Assembly: GCF_910592395.1 (NCBI RefSeq) | Contig: NC_088321.1 | Coordinates: 3,660,001-3,724,000 of the forward strand | Reading direction: 5' to 3' | From: Lineus longissimus | Taxonomy: Eukaryota > Nemertea > Pilidiophora > Heteronemertea > Lineidae | Length of the DNA: 64,000 nt | Shown here: positions 21,301-27,858 of the stretch, piece after piece | Position numbering within the stretch: position 1 is the first letter of the stretch | Layout of the letters: each line of letters begins with the position of its first letter | Program-made: the position numbers and the translations under genes | The notes under the pieces: model-generated | Seen by the model: the letters and a program-made list of their open reading frames with translations, nothing else | What the model was told of the DNA's origin: nothing | The model's database searches: none

Positions 21301-24171
21301 TGCTATTTATCATAGTAAGTAGCCCCGAATGACCTACCTTTTCCTCTTTCCCACACAACTGCATCATGCCCACCGGGCTATTTATGCTATTTATCATAGT
21401 AAGTAGCCCCGAATGACCTACCTTTTCCTCTTTCCCACACAACTGTATCACGCCCACCGGGCTATTTATGCTATTTATCATAGTAAGTAGCTCCGAATGA
21501 CCTACCTTTTCCTCTTTCCCACACAACTGTATCACGCCCACCGGGCTATTTATGCTATTTATCATAGTAAGTAGCTCCGAATGACCTTCCTTTTCCTCTT
21601 TCCCAAACAACTGTATCACGCCCACCGGGCTATTTATGCTATTTATCATAGTAAGTAGCTCCGAATAACCTACCTTTTCCTCTTTCCCACACAACTGTAT
21701 CACGCCCACCGGGCTATTTATGCTATTTATCATAGTAAGTAGCCCCGAATGACCTACCTTTTCCTCTTTCCCACACAACTGTATCATGCCCACCGGGCTA
21801 TTTATGCTATTTATCACAGTAAGTACCTCCGAATGACCTACCTTTTCCTCTTTCCCACACAACTGTATCACGCCCACCGGGCTATTGATGCTATTTATCA
21901 TAGTATTAAGTACCTCCGAATGACCTACCTTTTCCTCTTTCCCACACAACTGTATCACGCCCACCGGGCCATGGAGAACTAAGGCAACACTGTGAAACTT
22001 CTTATTGAGCAGGAATTGGCCTATTAAACCTGAAAGAGAAGGGAGCTGAGGTTAACATGTGTTTTGAATACTTTGTACATTTTGGGGATTCTTTTTCCTG
22101 CTGTTTTGTATGACGTCATTTCCTTTGATACATCATCATGTCGCCGTCTTTGTGGTTATTTCCGTTACGTATTTCGGTTGGGTTAACGCCATTTTTAGAA
22201 TCATTCGCAGACGTCAGTCCTGTTTTCCTTTATAACATGAAAATCGCACTCTTAGGTATGATTACAGTAGAACCTCTCTATTAAGAACACCCTTGGGACT
22301 GCAAAGTACTGTCCTTAATAAAGAGGTGTCCTGATTAGAGAGGTCAAATTGAATGGAAACAGCCAATTTGGGACCAAAACTAGTGTCCTTAATAGAGAGG
22401 TGTCCACTGTACTTTCCTTTCGATTTCTCTTTGATTTGTTGGTAATGTTCATCTGCAATACCATATTTATTTCATTGCCTCATGTCTGTATATTTGTTTT
22501 TGCAGAACGTGTTTTTATCATAATAAATCAAGAATGTTTACTCTTTCACTGCCAATAACGTTTTAAAACGTTACTGAAAATATGTCGCTAAATTGCCAAT
22601 AACGTTTCAGAACGTTATCTCAGTGTTTCCATCTACTCATCAAAAAGTAAACCAAACTATTGATTCTATGTTGATTTAAACCTCCCGCCATGTCTTCGGA
22701 AGTGTTCTCGGAAGGATTCAGTTCAATCTCGTCCCCAGGAAGTGGGTATTTTGAGTCAGGTGAATTGGTGAAGATAGACCAATTTAGCCCCCTCCCCCCC
22801 AAATCCTCGTCCTTCTGACTCTCAATAAGTCCTTCTGAGACTGTTATCTCGAGGCGATGGAGTGGAACCATCTCGAGTCCTTCTGACACCTTATAGTGGT
22901 GCGCTATTCTCAACCATCATTACTCTTCCTTTTCATGCTATTGCTAATTCCAACCATGACACTTCCCTCTCATAGTCATACATGCTAGAGCTATCTCTAA
23001 CCATGACGATGTCTCGAACTTATATTGCAAAAACGTCACTTGAGGCAGTAGGGCATTCTGTAGAGACATAATGTTCTTGATTTTACTTCAAATTACAGTA
23101 GAACCTCCCTTAGCGGACACCTCCCTATTAAGGACAACGTCTCTATTAAGGACACTAGTTTTGGTCCCAAATTGGTTGTTTCCATTCAATTTGACCTCTC
23201 TAATCAGGACAATTCTATTAAGGACAGCACTTGTCAGTCCCGAGGGTGTCCTTAGTAGTGAGGTTCTACTGTCATGAGTTTTTGGTGCCTAACCTACCTA
23301 TCAAACCATCAAAAGTCGATGTCTCGAACTTATATTGCAAAAACGTCACTTGAGGCAGTAGGGCATTCTGTAGGGACATAATGTTCTTTATCTTACTCGA
23401 AACCACAAGTAACCGCGGTGGAAAATCGGCGCGGCTTCCCTGACGATCGTACTTCAGCGACCGCGATCGCGATAACACAACCTCGGCATGCTCATTATCA
23501 TAAATGCCCTGATCGCTATGCTGTCCGTTGGAATCGCTGCGCTGACGACGCGGGCTCACAAACACCGCCCCGCCATCAGAATAACTCCTCGTGTGTTCCT
23601 TGACTAACTTTTCTTTCTGATTTCTCGCCGCAGTCTGTCCGCTTACAGGACGCTCTTTGCCAATATTTTCCGAGTCCGGCTCAGACTTATTTTTCCCGTG
23701 TTCCGTATTCGTCTGATTATTGCCACCCTTACGATCCGCGCTGTTCTGCTGTTCAATCTCTCCCTGCGCGGATATATTCGTGCGTCGGTCCGCCTCCGCT
23801 TCCCGACCGAGTCTCTCGCGTTCCTGAGTCGTTTCGTCGCGAGCATTGTCCACATCCTGATCACCACTCGTGCAGTCACCCGCCCCATTCCTTGGCACCT
23901 CCTCCTCAGGATTCCTCCGAGTCCGACCTTTCTTCTCACCACTACCGACTGAATCCACCGCTTTCTCGCACTTTGAAATCGGCTCACTCCCCGCCTCCTT
24001 TGATTTCACCCGCTCCGTTTTTCCTCGATTTTCCGAATACCCACTTTCACCGTCTTTGACGTTAACTCTGGAACCACTGGAATGCCCATGTCTTCGCTTC
24101 TTATCTTTTGATCTATTCTGGGATTGCTCTGGTGGTCCAGGCCCACCTGTAACATCCCTGGAGTCTGCCAT
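3722..24171 (-). CDS. DUF4347/CHAT-like domain fused to a NEK-family protein kinase
   Basis: Exons, 5' to 3': 23298-24171, 21929-22029, 17917-18093, 16341-16405, 15931-16034, 13361-13476, 12182-12285, 7395-7514, 5355-5496, 4331-4459 and 3722-3847. They total 2058 nt, 686 codons, and every junction is phase-consistent with GT/AG borders. Residues 1-250 are hydrophilic and disordered (Glu/Lys/Arg/Ser-rich). Residues 253-400 match the DUF4347 pattern: RLLVVSS strand, [13 protein letters not shown] (His311-Gly312), [15 protein letters not shown] (Ala362-Cys363-Asn364), then [15 protein letters not shown]. The H-G and A-C pair is the signature of CHAT/caspase-like clan CD peptidases. Residues about 430-686 form a NEK8/9-like kinase with loop GKGAYG (441-444), Lys461, Glu479, HRDMKTAN (553-560), DFG (573-575), GTPYYISPE (592-600) and SDIWALGC, so it should be active. 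No stop follows Glu686; one or more C-terminal exons are missing. No RCC1 repeats of NEK8/NEK9 type were seen. Peptidase activity is inferred, not shown. Confidence 0.85.
4735..5340. repeat. 65-bp tandem array next to a kinase-exon donor
   Basis: About nine units of the type TTGGAAAGCTCTCAATGAGC ... GATGGTACCATTTGTAAACC run right up to position 5340, nine bases from the donor (5349-5354) of the HRD/DFG exon. There are two higher-order repeats of about 195 bp. The poly-T run at 4687-4701 precedes the array. Confidence 0.9.
6115..6510 (+). mobile_element. tRNA-derived SINE copy
   Basis: It has a degenerate tRNA-like head with a B-box-like GGGTTTGATCCCG, then the family body (GTGGCTTTCGAGGAACG, TGTCTATGCCAGGGCAGG, GTGAGAAACATGAGTAGC) and the tail with GCACGCATGAACGCTCATCC. 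The same order is seen at 38465-39100. Confidence 0.75.
6732..7155. mobile_element. MITE with CGTCCACTACAT inverted termini
   Basis: CGTCCACTACAT at the left and ATGTAGTGGACG at the right form perfect 12-bp inverted repeats. The interior carries several copies of the short palindrome-like motif AACGCCGGNGTT. It sits in a kinase intron. Confidence 0.55.
8061..9350. mobile_element. Non-coding interspersed element inserted in the 109-bp array
   Basis: It interrupts an array unit cleanly (CGTCCTG before, AAAAAGGAATCG after). Ends carry inverted GCTCACCTC / GAGGTGAGC. The interior has two 158-bp direct copies (8062 and 8220 onward), several diverged modules with GACCTCTGTGACCTTGA and CCCCCTGGTGG, and a GAC/ACG microsatellite at 9250-9308. 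There is no coding capacity. Confidence 0.7.
9425..10301. other. Second insertion in the 109-bp array, no gene seen
   Basis: The array stops at GTGGAGC and resumes at TATGAGAGAGG. The inserted sequence is AT-rich without a convincing ORF. It ends in a direct duplication of about 40 bp (TTAGAATTTGCCACACACTA at 10204 and 10269). Confidence 0.6.
11278..12235. repeat. MITE plus 200-bp repeats carrying the donor of the kinase exon 12182-12285
   Basis: A pogo-like MITE (from 11399) is followed by two 200-bp copies of the exon 3' end plus its donor. Decoy donors (ACTTAC on the plus strand) are at 11776 and 11976; the genuine one is at 12176. Each copy carries about 43 bp of exon (CATTTGCATACTCCATTTCA ... 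GACGCCGTCTTC) and then MITE sequence. Confidence 0.9.
12352..12633. mobile_element. pogo/Tigger-like MITE
   Basis: It starts TACAGTAGAACCTCCCTTAG and ends GCGAGGTTCCACTGTA, so it has inverted termini with flanking TA. The interior has the TCAAATTGAATG and GAGAGGTGTCC modules shared by the other copies. It contains a second internal terminus at about 12432. Confidence 0.8.
12993..13229. mobile_element. MITE with TTAAAGG ... GTTCGTAA inverted termini
   Basis: The left end has TTAAAGGTGTATGCCGTTCG and the right end TTACGAACCTAGGCCTTTAA, imperfect inverted repeats. Related copies are at 11278-11397 (truncated by the pogo-like MITE) and 24357-25030. The interior CTTGGTATTTATAG and CACAACGGCAATG is shared by all three. 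Confidence 0.6.
13600..14115. repeat. About 62-bp tandem array
   Basis: Units contain GAAAGAGGAAGGTTTTAAAG, GGGAAGCTATGGGAATGATT and CCCCATTCGACCAACAGTTA. Some units carry an extra internal duplication of GGAAGGTTTTAAAGGGAAGC. The array lies in the intron 5' of the kinase glycine-loop exon, about 120 bp from its acceptor. Confidence 0.9.
14116..15427. other. Intronic sequence with old repeat debris, no gene supported
   Basis: The stretch around 14750-15000 resembles an interspersed-repeat fragment (GGGAGGCCATTCCAAAG, CAAGAAAAAGCCCGGCTCC). 15228-15330 is shared with 45780-45890 (GAGGGTCTGTCGGATGAGAC ... CCAGGACAAGTAAAAGAT). Open frames here have no recognisable domain. Confidence 0.5.
15428..15730. 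repeat. 47-bp tandem array, about 6 copies
   Basis: Copies of GTGGCAGAATGTATGGTGAT recur at 15529, 15576, 15623 and 15670 with 47-bp spacing, with ATGACGACCTAGGT between them. The array sits about 200 bp downstream of a kinase-gene donor. Confidence 0.9.
16080..16312. mobile_element. pogo/Tigger-like MITE (two joined termini)
   Basis: It contains GAGAGGTTCTACTGCAGTAGAA, a junction of two opposed termini, followed by the TCAAATTGAATGGCAACAAC module and ending GGGAGGTTCTACTATA. It lies between the two kinase-gene exons 15931-16034 and 16341-16405. Confidence 0.7.
16508..17092. mobile_element. Foldback element, 32-bp inverted termini
   Basis: The left terminus runs from GGTCATACTAAACAGCG to AGGTTTAAA and the right one is its reverse complement with one mismatch (TTTAAACCTGGTGGACGCTG ... 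GGATGACC). AATTCAGG lies beside both ends, a possible 8-bp target duplication. A diverged relative lies at 33907-34523. Confidence 0.75.
16543..16739. mobile_element. Second inverted-terminus element nested in the foldback
   Basis: ATGTGACCCGTTCCAGCAAA at the left matches, inverted, TTTTGCTAGAACAGGTCACAT at the right; each is followed inward by the CGCATGTCGC pair. A half copy lies at about 7160-7285. Confidence 0.65.
18139..19345. repeat. 133-bp tandem array, about 9 copies
   Basis: Units start AACCTTTTTTAGCCACATCA at 18139, 18272 and so on, and contain CCAAGCTGGCTACCCAGTGG and CACTGAACCAGTTCAC. The first copy starts 45 bp upstream of the acceptor (18094) of the kinase-gene exon carrying the A-C-N motif. 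The exon itself is not copied. Confidence 0.95.
19360..19810 (-). repeat. Dispersed repeat, inverted relative at 24480-24900
   Basis: TCTGTAGATTAAGAATC, ATTGAAGAATAAATCCAC and CATGTATTTACCACA on the minus strand align with the plus strand at 24757-24835. It is an old dispersed repeat with no recognised coding part. Confidence 0.5.
20083..21985 (-). repeat. 84-bp array made of exon 3' end plus splice donor, about 22 copies
   Basis: Each 84-bp unit, read on the minus strand, carries the last 41 bp of the kinase-gene exon 21929-22029 (CCCGGTGGGCGTGATACAG ... GAGGAAAAG), its donor GTAGGT, and 43 bp of intron. The unit is a multiple of three, and one frame stays open over long stretches (21242-21964, 20931-21272, 20102-20950), broken only by two indels. 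It encodes repeats of [20 protein letters not shown]. The genuine donor is presumed to be the 5'-most copy (21923-21928), because only this gives the phase that joins exon 3. Confidence 0.95.
22262..22412. mobile_element. pogo/Tigger-like MITE
   Basis: It starts TTACAGTAGAACCTCTCTAT and ends GAGAGGTGTCCACTGTA. The interior TCAAATTGAATGGAAACA module is shared with the other copies. Confidence 0.8.
23003..23090 (-). pseudogene. Partial duplicate of kinase-gene exon 1
   Basis: About 85 bp (GATGTCTCGAACTTATATTG through ATAATGTTCTT) nearly identical to exon 1 at 23316-23400, which codes for the start of the DUF4347-like domain. It lies in intron 1, separated from the exon by a pogo-like MITE (23096-23274), and lacks a donor. 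Confidence 0.85.
23093..23275. mobile_element. pogo/Tigger-like MITE
   Basis: It has TACAGTAGAACCTCCCTTAG at the left and AGTGAGGTTCTACTGT at the right, with the usual internal modules. It is one of the most complete copies. Confidence 0.85.
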
Positions 24172-25114
24172 GTTGATGACAACGGCGTTCCAGGACTTGG
24201 CTTTTGCTTTGTTTGTTTAGGACGGCACAAGTGTCAGGTCATCACAGTTGCATGCTCACGTCAGCAGTGTCCTAGAGATTCTGAAGGAACAATCATATTC
24301 AATTAGCCTACAATTATGTACAATCATGTTAATCACATCGTCATCAACTATAATTTTAAAAGGTTACGCCACTCGTAATTACTCGTGGTCCAGTTAAGAA
24401 ATTCACTAATCACACAATGCTGTAGTGCAGTTATTGCCAGAGCCCTCTATTAAAAACTGTGTACATTACGTGTACATTGCTGTTCATAAGTTTTGGTAAA
24501 AAAAGTACACCTTGGACCAATCAATCTGCACAAAATTTTATATGTGTCAAGAAGAACCCTTTGCTATAGTATAATAAAGTTTCAAAACAATCCAATACCG
24601 ATTGCCTGCGAAAAAATGATTTCCATACACCATATCCATCAAAACGTCACTGACGCATTGATATGGCGCTGTCAAAATACAAGTTTTAAACTGACCAGTG
24701 AGATCACATTTTCTTAAATATATTATCAAAAAGCATATTTCTGTGATGGCCTGACGCTGTAGATTAAGAATCAACCACAGATTGAGAATTAATTCCACTT
24801 TGGTCCATCCCAGCCATGTGTTTACCACAACTTGACATTTTAATAAGCTCTATGTAACTGTGCACACTTCCGTTTGTGGATGAATACACGTCTCTGCCCT
24901 AGTATTATGAGTACAAATTTGTTTAAACTTGGTATTCATAATATCTGTATATCAGTCTTCACAACGGCAATGTCGAAATTTATATTTAGTACGTATTTCC
25001 GGAATTAGACATTTTAAAATTTTAACCTGTAAGCAGCGTAGTTTTTTATTTGTAAACCCCGTCATATTGCGTAATTAATTAGATTACACATCCTCATCTC
25101 ACAGCCGCTTCCTC
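24172..25114. other. Upstream region of the kinase gene; dispersed repeats
   Basis: 5' flank of the minus-strand kinase gene. No TATA box can be assigned with confidence. 24357-24480 and 24900-25030 belong to the TTAAAGG-type dispersed family, and 24480-24900 to the repeat also seen at 19360-19810. Confidence 0.45.
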
Positions 25115-25385
25115 TTGCATGCTGTAGCCATGATTCAGCTCAAAAGCTCAAAAGCCATGATTCAGCTCAAAAGCTCAAAAGCCATGATTCAGCTCAAAAG
25201 CCATGATTCAGCTCAAAAGCTCAAAAACCATGATTCAGCTCAAAAGCTCAAAAGCCATGATTCAGCTCAAAAGCTCAAAAACCATGATTCAGCTCAAAAG
25301 CTCAAAAACCATGATTCAGCTCAAAAGATCAAAAACCATGATTCAGCTCAAAAGCTCAAAAGCCATGATTCAGCTCAAAAACTGG
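25115..25385. repeat. 27-bp tandem minisatellite, about 10 copies
   Basis: The unit is ATTCAGCTCAAAAGCTCAAA plus AGCCATG. Two units are shortened. The open frame across it is a by-product of the 9-codon unit. Confidence 0.95.
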
Positions 25386-25659
25386 TGCCAGTAGTGTTCT
25401 GAAACCAAACTACACTGCGCTGACATTCTAAGGGGATTCCCCATCGAATTTCTGAGTGTTGCTTGGGCTTAGGTGAATCACAAACATAGGACGCCATACA
25501 ACATCTTACGCAATGCACGGTCTTTAGGCCAAGACGTCATATGGTGTCTTAATTACGCAGTTAACAGGTTAAATTTAATTACAAATTCAGAATTTTTAAC
25601 AACCGGCGTAGCCTAGCTAGGCCTTAATTTCAGTCGATTAAAAAATAAAACAGGGATAG

Positions 25660-25830
25660 GCCCGGAGCAACTGCAGAATAGCCGGGACACTCTGTGCTAA
25701 ATGATAGGAATGGTGTACATAATGTACAGAGGAACAGAGTGTAGGCCTACATCGTCATAATGTACTGTCAGAGCTACTGTCCGGCTATCGCTATTCTGTA
25801 GTTAGGCCATAGGCCCCGATAGGCCTACAT
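25660..25830. mobile_element. MITE with CTGCAGAATAGC inverted termini
   Basis: It has CTGCAGAATAGCCGGGACA at the left and GGCTATCGCTATTCTGTAG at the right, with an internal TGTACATAATGTACA palindrome. A sister copy is at 34255-34382 with CTGCAGAATAGCCGGGACAG and TATTCTGCAG. Confidence 0.6.
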
Positions 25831-25944
25831 TCACTTATTGACTAATTGAGACATCTAGGCTTCGACATTTTTTCAAACTTAATCAATAACTCTGTGTGAT
25901 TGAGAGTTTGACATGATGACTGGTGTGTGATTTAACTGTAAATG

Positions 25945-26144
25945 TGTGGTGTCCCGAGCGACCCCAGTCTGTCTTCGGCCCGTGTTGCGGCCGGGGCGAA
26001 AACGGTGCATTGTTGTTGTTATTGTAGTCGACGGGCGAGACGAGACAATAAAGTACGAGTTGAATTAAAGCCGATTTGCAAGTTCATTACTTCACTATAT
26101 CATGTATATCGAGTACCAAAGAAGGCAAATCAAAGGACATTACA
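25945..26144 (+). repeat. 5' LTR
   Basis: 200 bp, TG...CA ends. It contains AATAAAG (about 26048), a likely polyadenylation signal, and a GC-rich first half (GGCCGGGGCGAAAACGG). Confidence 0.9.
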
Positions 26145-26424
26145 GTGGTGACAGCGTATAGGATTTAAAAAGAACCCAAATTAAAATTTGAAGGCAGGAA
26201 TGGTTGTGTCATCGCGCTCGGTTGCCGCGCTCGACCCGCGTATTCTGATGCAATGCATGTAAACATAGCTGGATTTGTCCTGTTTGTGCCGTCAAATACA
26301 ATGAAGCAACGCGTATAGAAACTTGCTTACGGTAATTTAGCATGTGTACATGATGTGTAAGCTAGTTGCAGACTCGTGACAGCAAAAATAGAGCCGAAAA
26401 CTGCGTTTGTAATTGTACGTGCGT

Positions 26425-26540
26425 TCGTATTGACCAACCCATGCTCGTTTTTGTACGGAGGCCGGTTAGGACAAACTGTTTTTGAACCCCATGCTTGTTT
26501 TTGTACGGAGGCCGGTTAGGGTGAACTGTTTTTGATATTA
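26425..26540 (+). repeat. 49-bp direct duplication in the gypsy leader
   Basis: CCCATGCTCGTTTTTGTACG followed by GAGGCCGGTTAGG and AACTGTTTTTGA occurs twice with three or four differences, upstream of gag in the untranslated leader. Confidence 0.85.
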
Positions 26541-26637
26541 TTTATTATGCACTGTCCTGAAATCGTGGTGACCTAAGTTTCCGAAGTGAGTTCGATACGC
26601 TGGCATGTCGTCACAGATACATTGATAGTAGTATAGT

Positions 26638-27858
26638 GTGTCAGTGGGGAGCAGATTATTGCAAGATCAATCAATAAATTTTGGTCAGGTTAAGTCCACT
26701 GAGCTGTGGTTGCAGGCCTATTTTGTGGGAGTTCACAAGTCTGAAGGGTTTATTTTTGGAGACAGAAAGTGTGTTCTGTTAGAAAGTAGGTCTATTAGTG
26801 TGATGATGGATACTCCAATAGGACGTGGAAGGGGGGCGACCACCCCGAGGCAACTGATGAGGCCAGGTGGAACCCCTAAAGGGGCAGAGGCTAATCCTGA
26901 TGCTATGACAGACTTTTTGGAAACATTCACCAACCTGATGAGGACCAAAATGGGGCCAGAAACAGTGAAGGCAACTACAGCTTCAACCACCGCCGTAAAT
27001 GTGAAAATTCAGGCACCGAAAAATTTCCAGTTAAATCAAAACTTCCGAATTTGGCTGGAAAGGTTTGACAACTTTGTGAAGTTAGCCAAGATCCCTGATG
27101 AACAGCGTCGGGAACAACTCCTTTCAAGACTAGAACATCAGGCTTATGTTGCGGTCAACAATTTACACCTGGAGGAAAGCCTATCCTACGAGGATTTTTG
27201 TACTCGACTAATGAAGCGATTTCATAATACCTCAAGGGAGGATTACAAGTTACAGATGAGGGCCAGAGTACAGCGTGGAAATGAAACATACGAGACTTTC
27301 TCAGATGCCCTCCAAGAACTTGCCCTTAATGCGTACCCAAGTAGTGGGTTCGAACTACAACAAGAAATGGCCCTTGACCAGTTTCTTCTCGGAGTTACAG
27401 CAGAAGATGCAGTCAAACAGCAGCTGCTAATGAGTTCACCCGCCACCCTGAGCGAGGCCATTCGCAAGGTTAGGCAACTAGAGGCAGCCCAACTAGTGAT
27501 GAAAAAGGGGGCAAGTGAGTCGAGCCAGCAGGAGGTGGCCAAGCCAAAACAGAAAGTGGCGAGCGTTGCGCCAAAGCCGGCGGAGAACTCCGATATGTCC
27601 GATATGTCCAAGGTATTAGAATTGTTGAGCACCATGAATGAGAGAATCTTGCGATTGGAAGGCCAAAAGGGAAACCACAGTACCAGTAAGGGAGATGGTT
27701 GCAAAACCTGCGGCGGTGATCACAGATTACGGCGATGCCCTCAAAACGAGTGTTTCATATGCCACTTGAAAGGCCACATTTCCAAAGATTGCCCCAACAA
27801 GCAGGGAAACGAGGCGGCGGGATTGTCGGGGGGCAGCACAGTCCCGAAGAAGCAGTAG
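26638..27858 (+). CDS. gag: Gag polyprotein of the Ty3/gypsy element
   Basis: 406 codons from the first ATG; the second likely start is the MMDTPIGRGRG methionine pair near 26803, which would drop a less Gag-like 55-residue leader. The middle (about residues 115-290) has the retrotransposon capsid pattern, for example FRIWLERFDNFVKLAKIP, RLEHQAYVAV and FLLGVTAEDAV. The C-terminus carries one CX2C-type half finger (CKTCGGDHRLRRCP) and one CX2CX4HX4C zinc knuckle (CFICHLKGHISKDC) for RNA binding. The frame ends at TAG 27856-27858, 46 bases after a -1 frameshift signal that leads into pol. Confidence 0.93.
   Translation: MSVGSRLLQDQSINFGQVKSTELWLQAYFVGVHKSEGFIFGDRKCVLLESRSISVMMDTPIGRGRGATTPRQLMRPGGTPKGAEANPDAMTDFLETFTNLMRTKMGPETVKATTASTTAVNVKIQAPKNFQLNQNFRIWLERFDNFVKLAKIPDEQRREQLLSRLEHQAYVAVNNLHLEESLSYEDFCTRLMKRFHNTSREDYKLQMRARVQRGNETYETFSDALQELALNAYPSSGFELQQEMALDQFLLGVTAEDAVKQQLLMSSPATLSEAIRKVRQLEAAQLVMKKGASESSQQEVAKPKQKVASVAPKPAENSDMSDMSKVLELLSTMNERILRLEGQKGNHSTSKGDGCKTCGGDHRLRRCPQNECFICHLKGHISKDCPNKQGNEAAGLSGGSTVPKKQ

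Noticed and set aside
20102-21964. Long minus-strand ORFs as an independent repetitive protein
   Set aside because: They are read-through of an 84-bp tandem array built from a kinase-gene exon end; there is no separate start or context for a gene.
22560-22625. AACGTT palindromes as regulatory sites
   Set aside because: Short, two copies only, in a repeat-rich intron; no support for function.
23643-24220. Overlapping ORFs opposite and in other frames of kinase-gene exon 1
   Set aside because: Shadow frames of a GC-rich coding exon; no domains.
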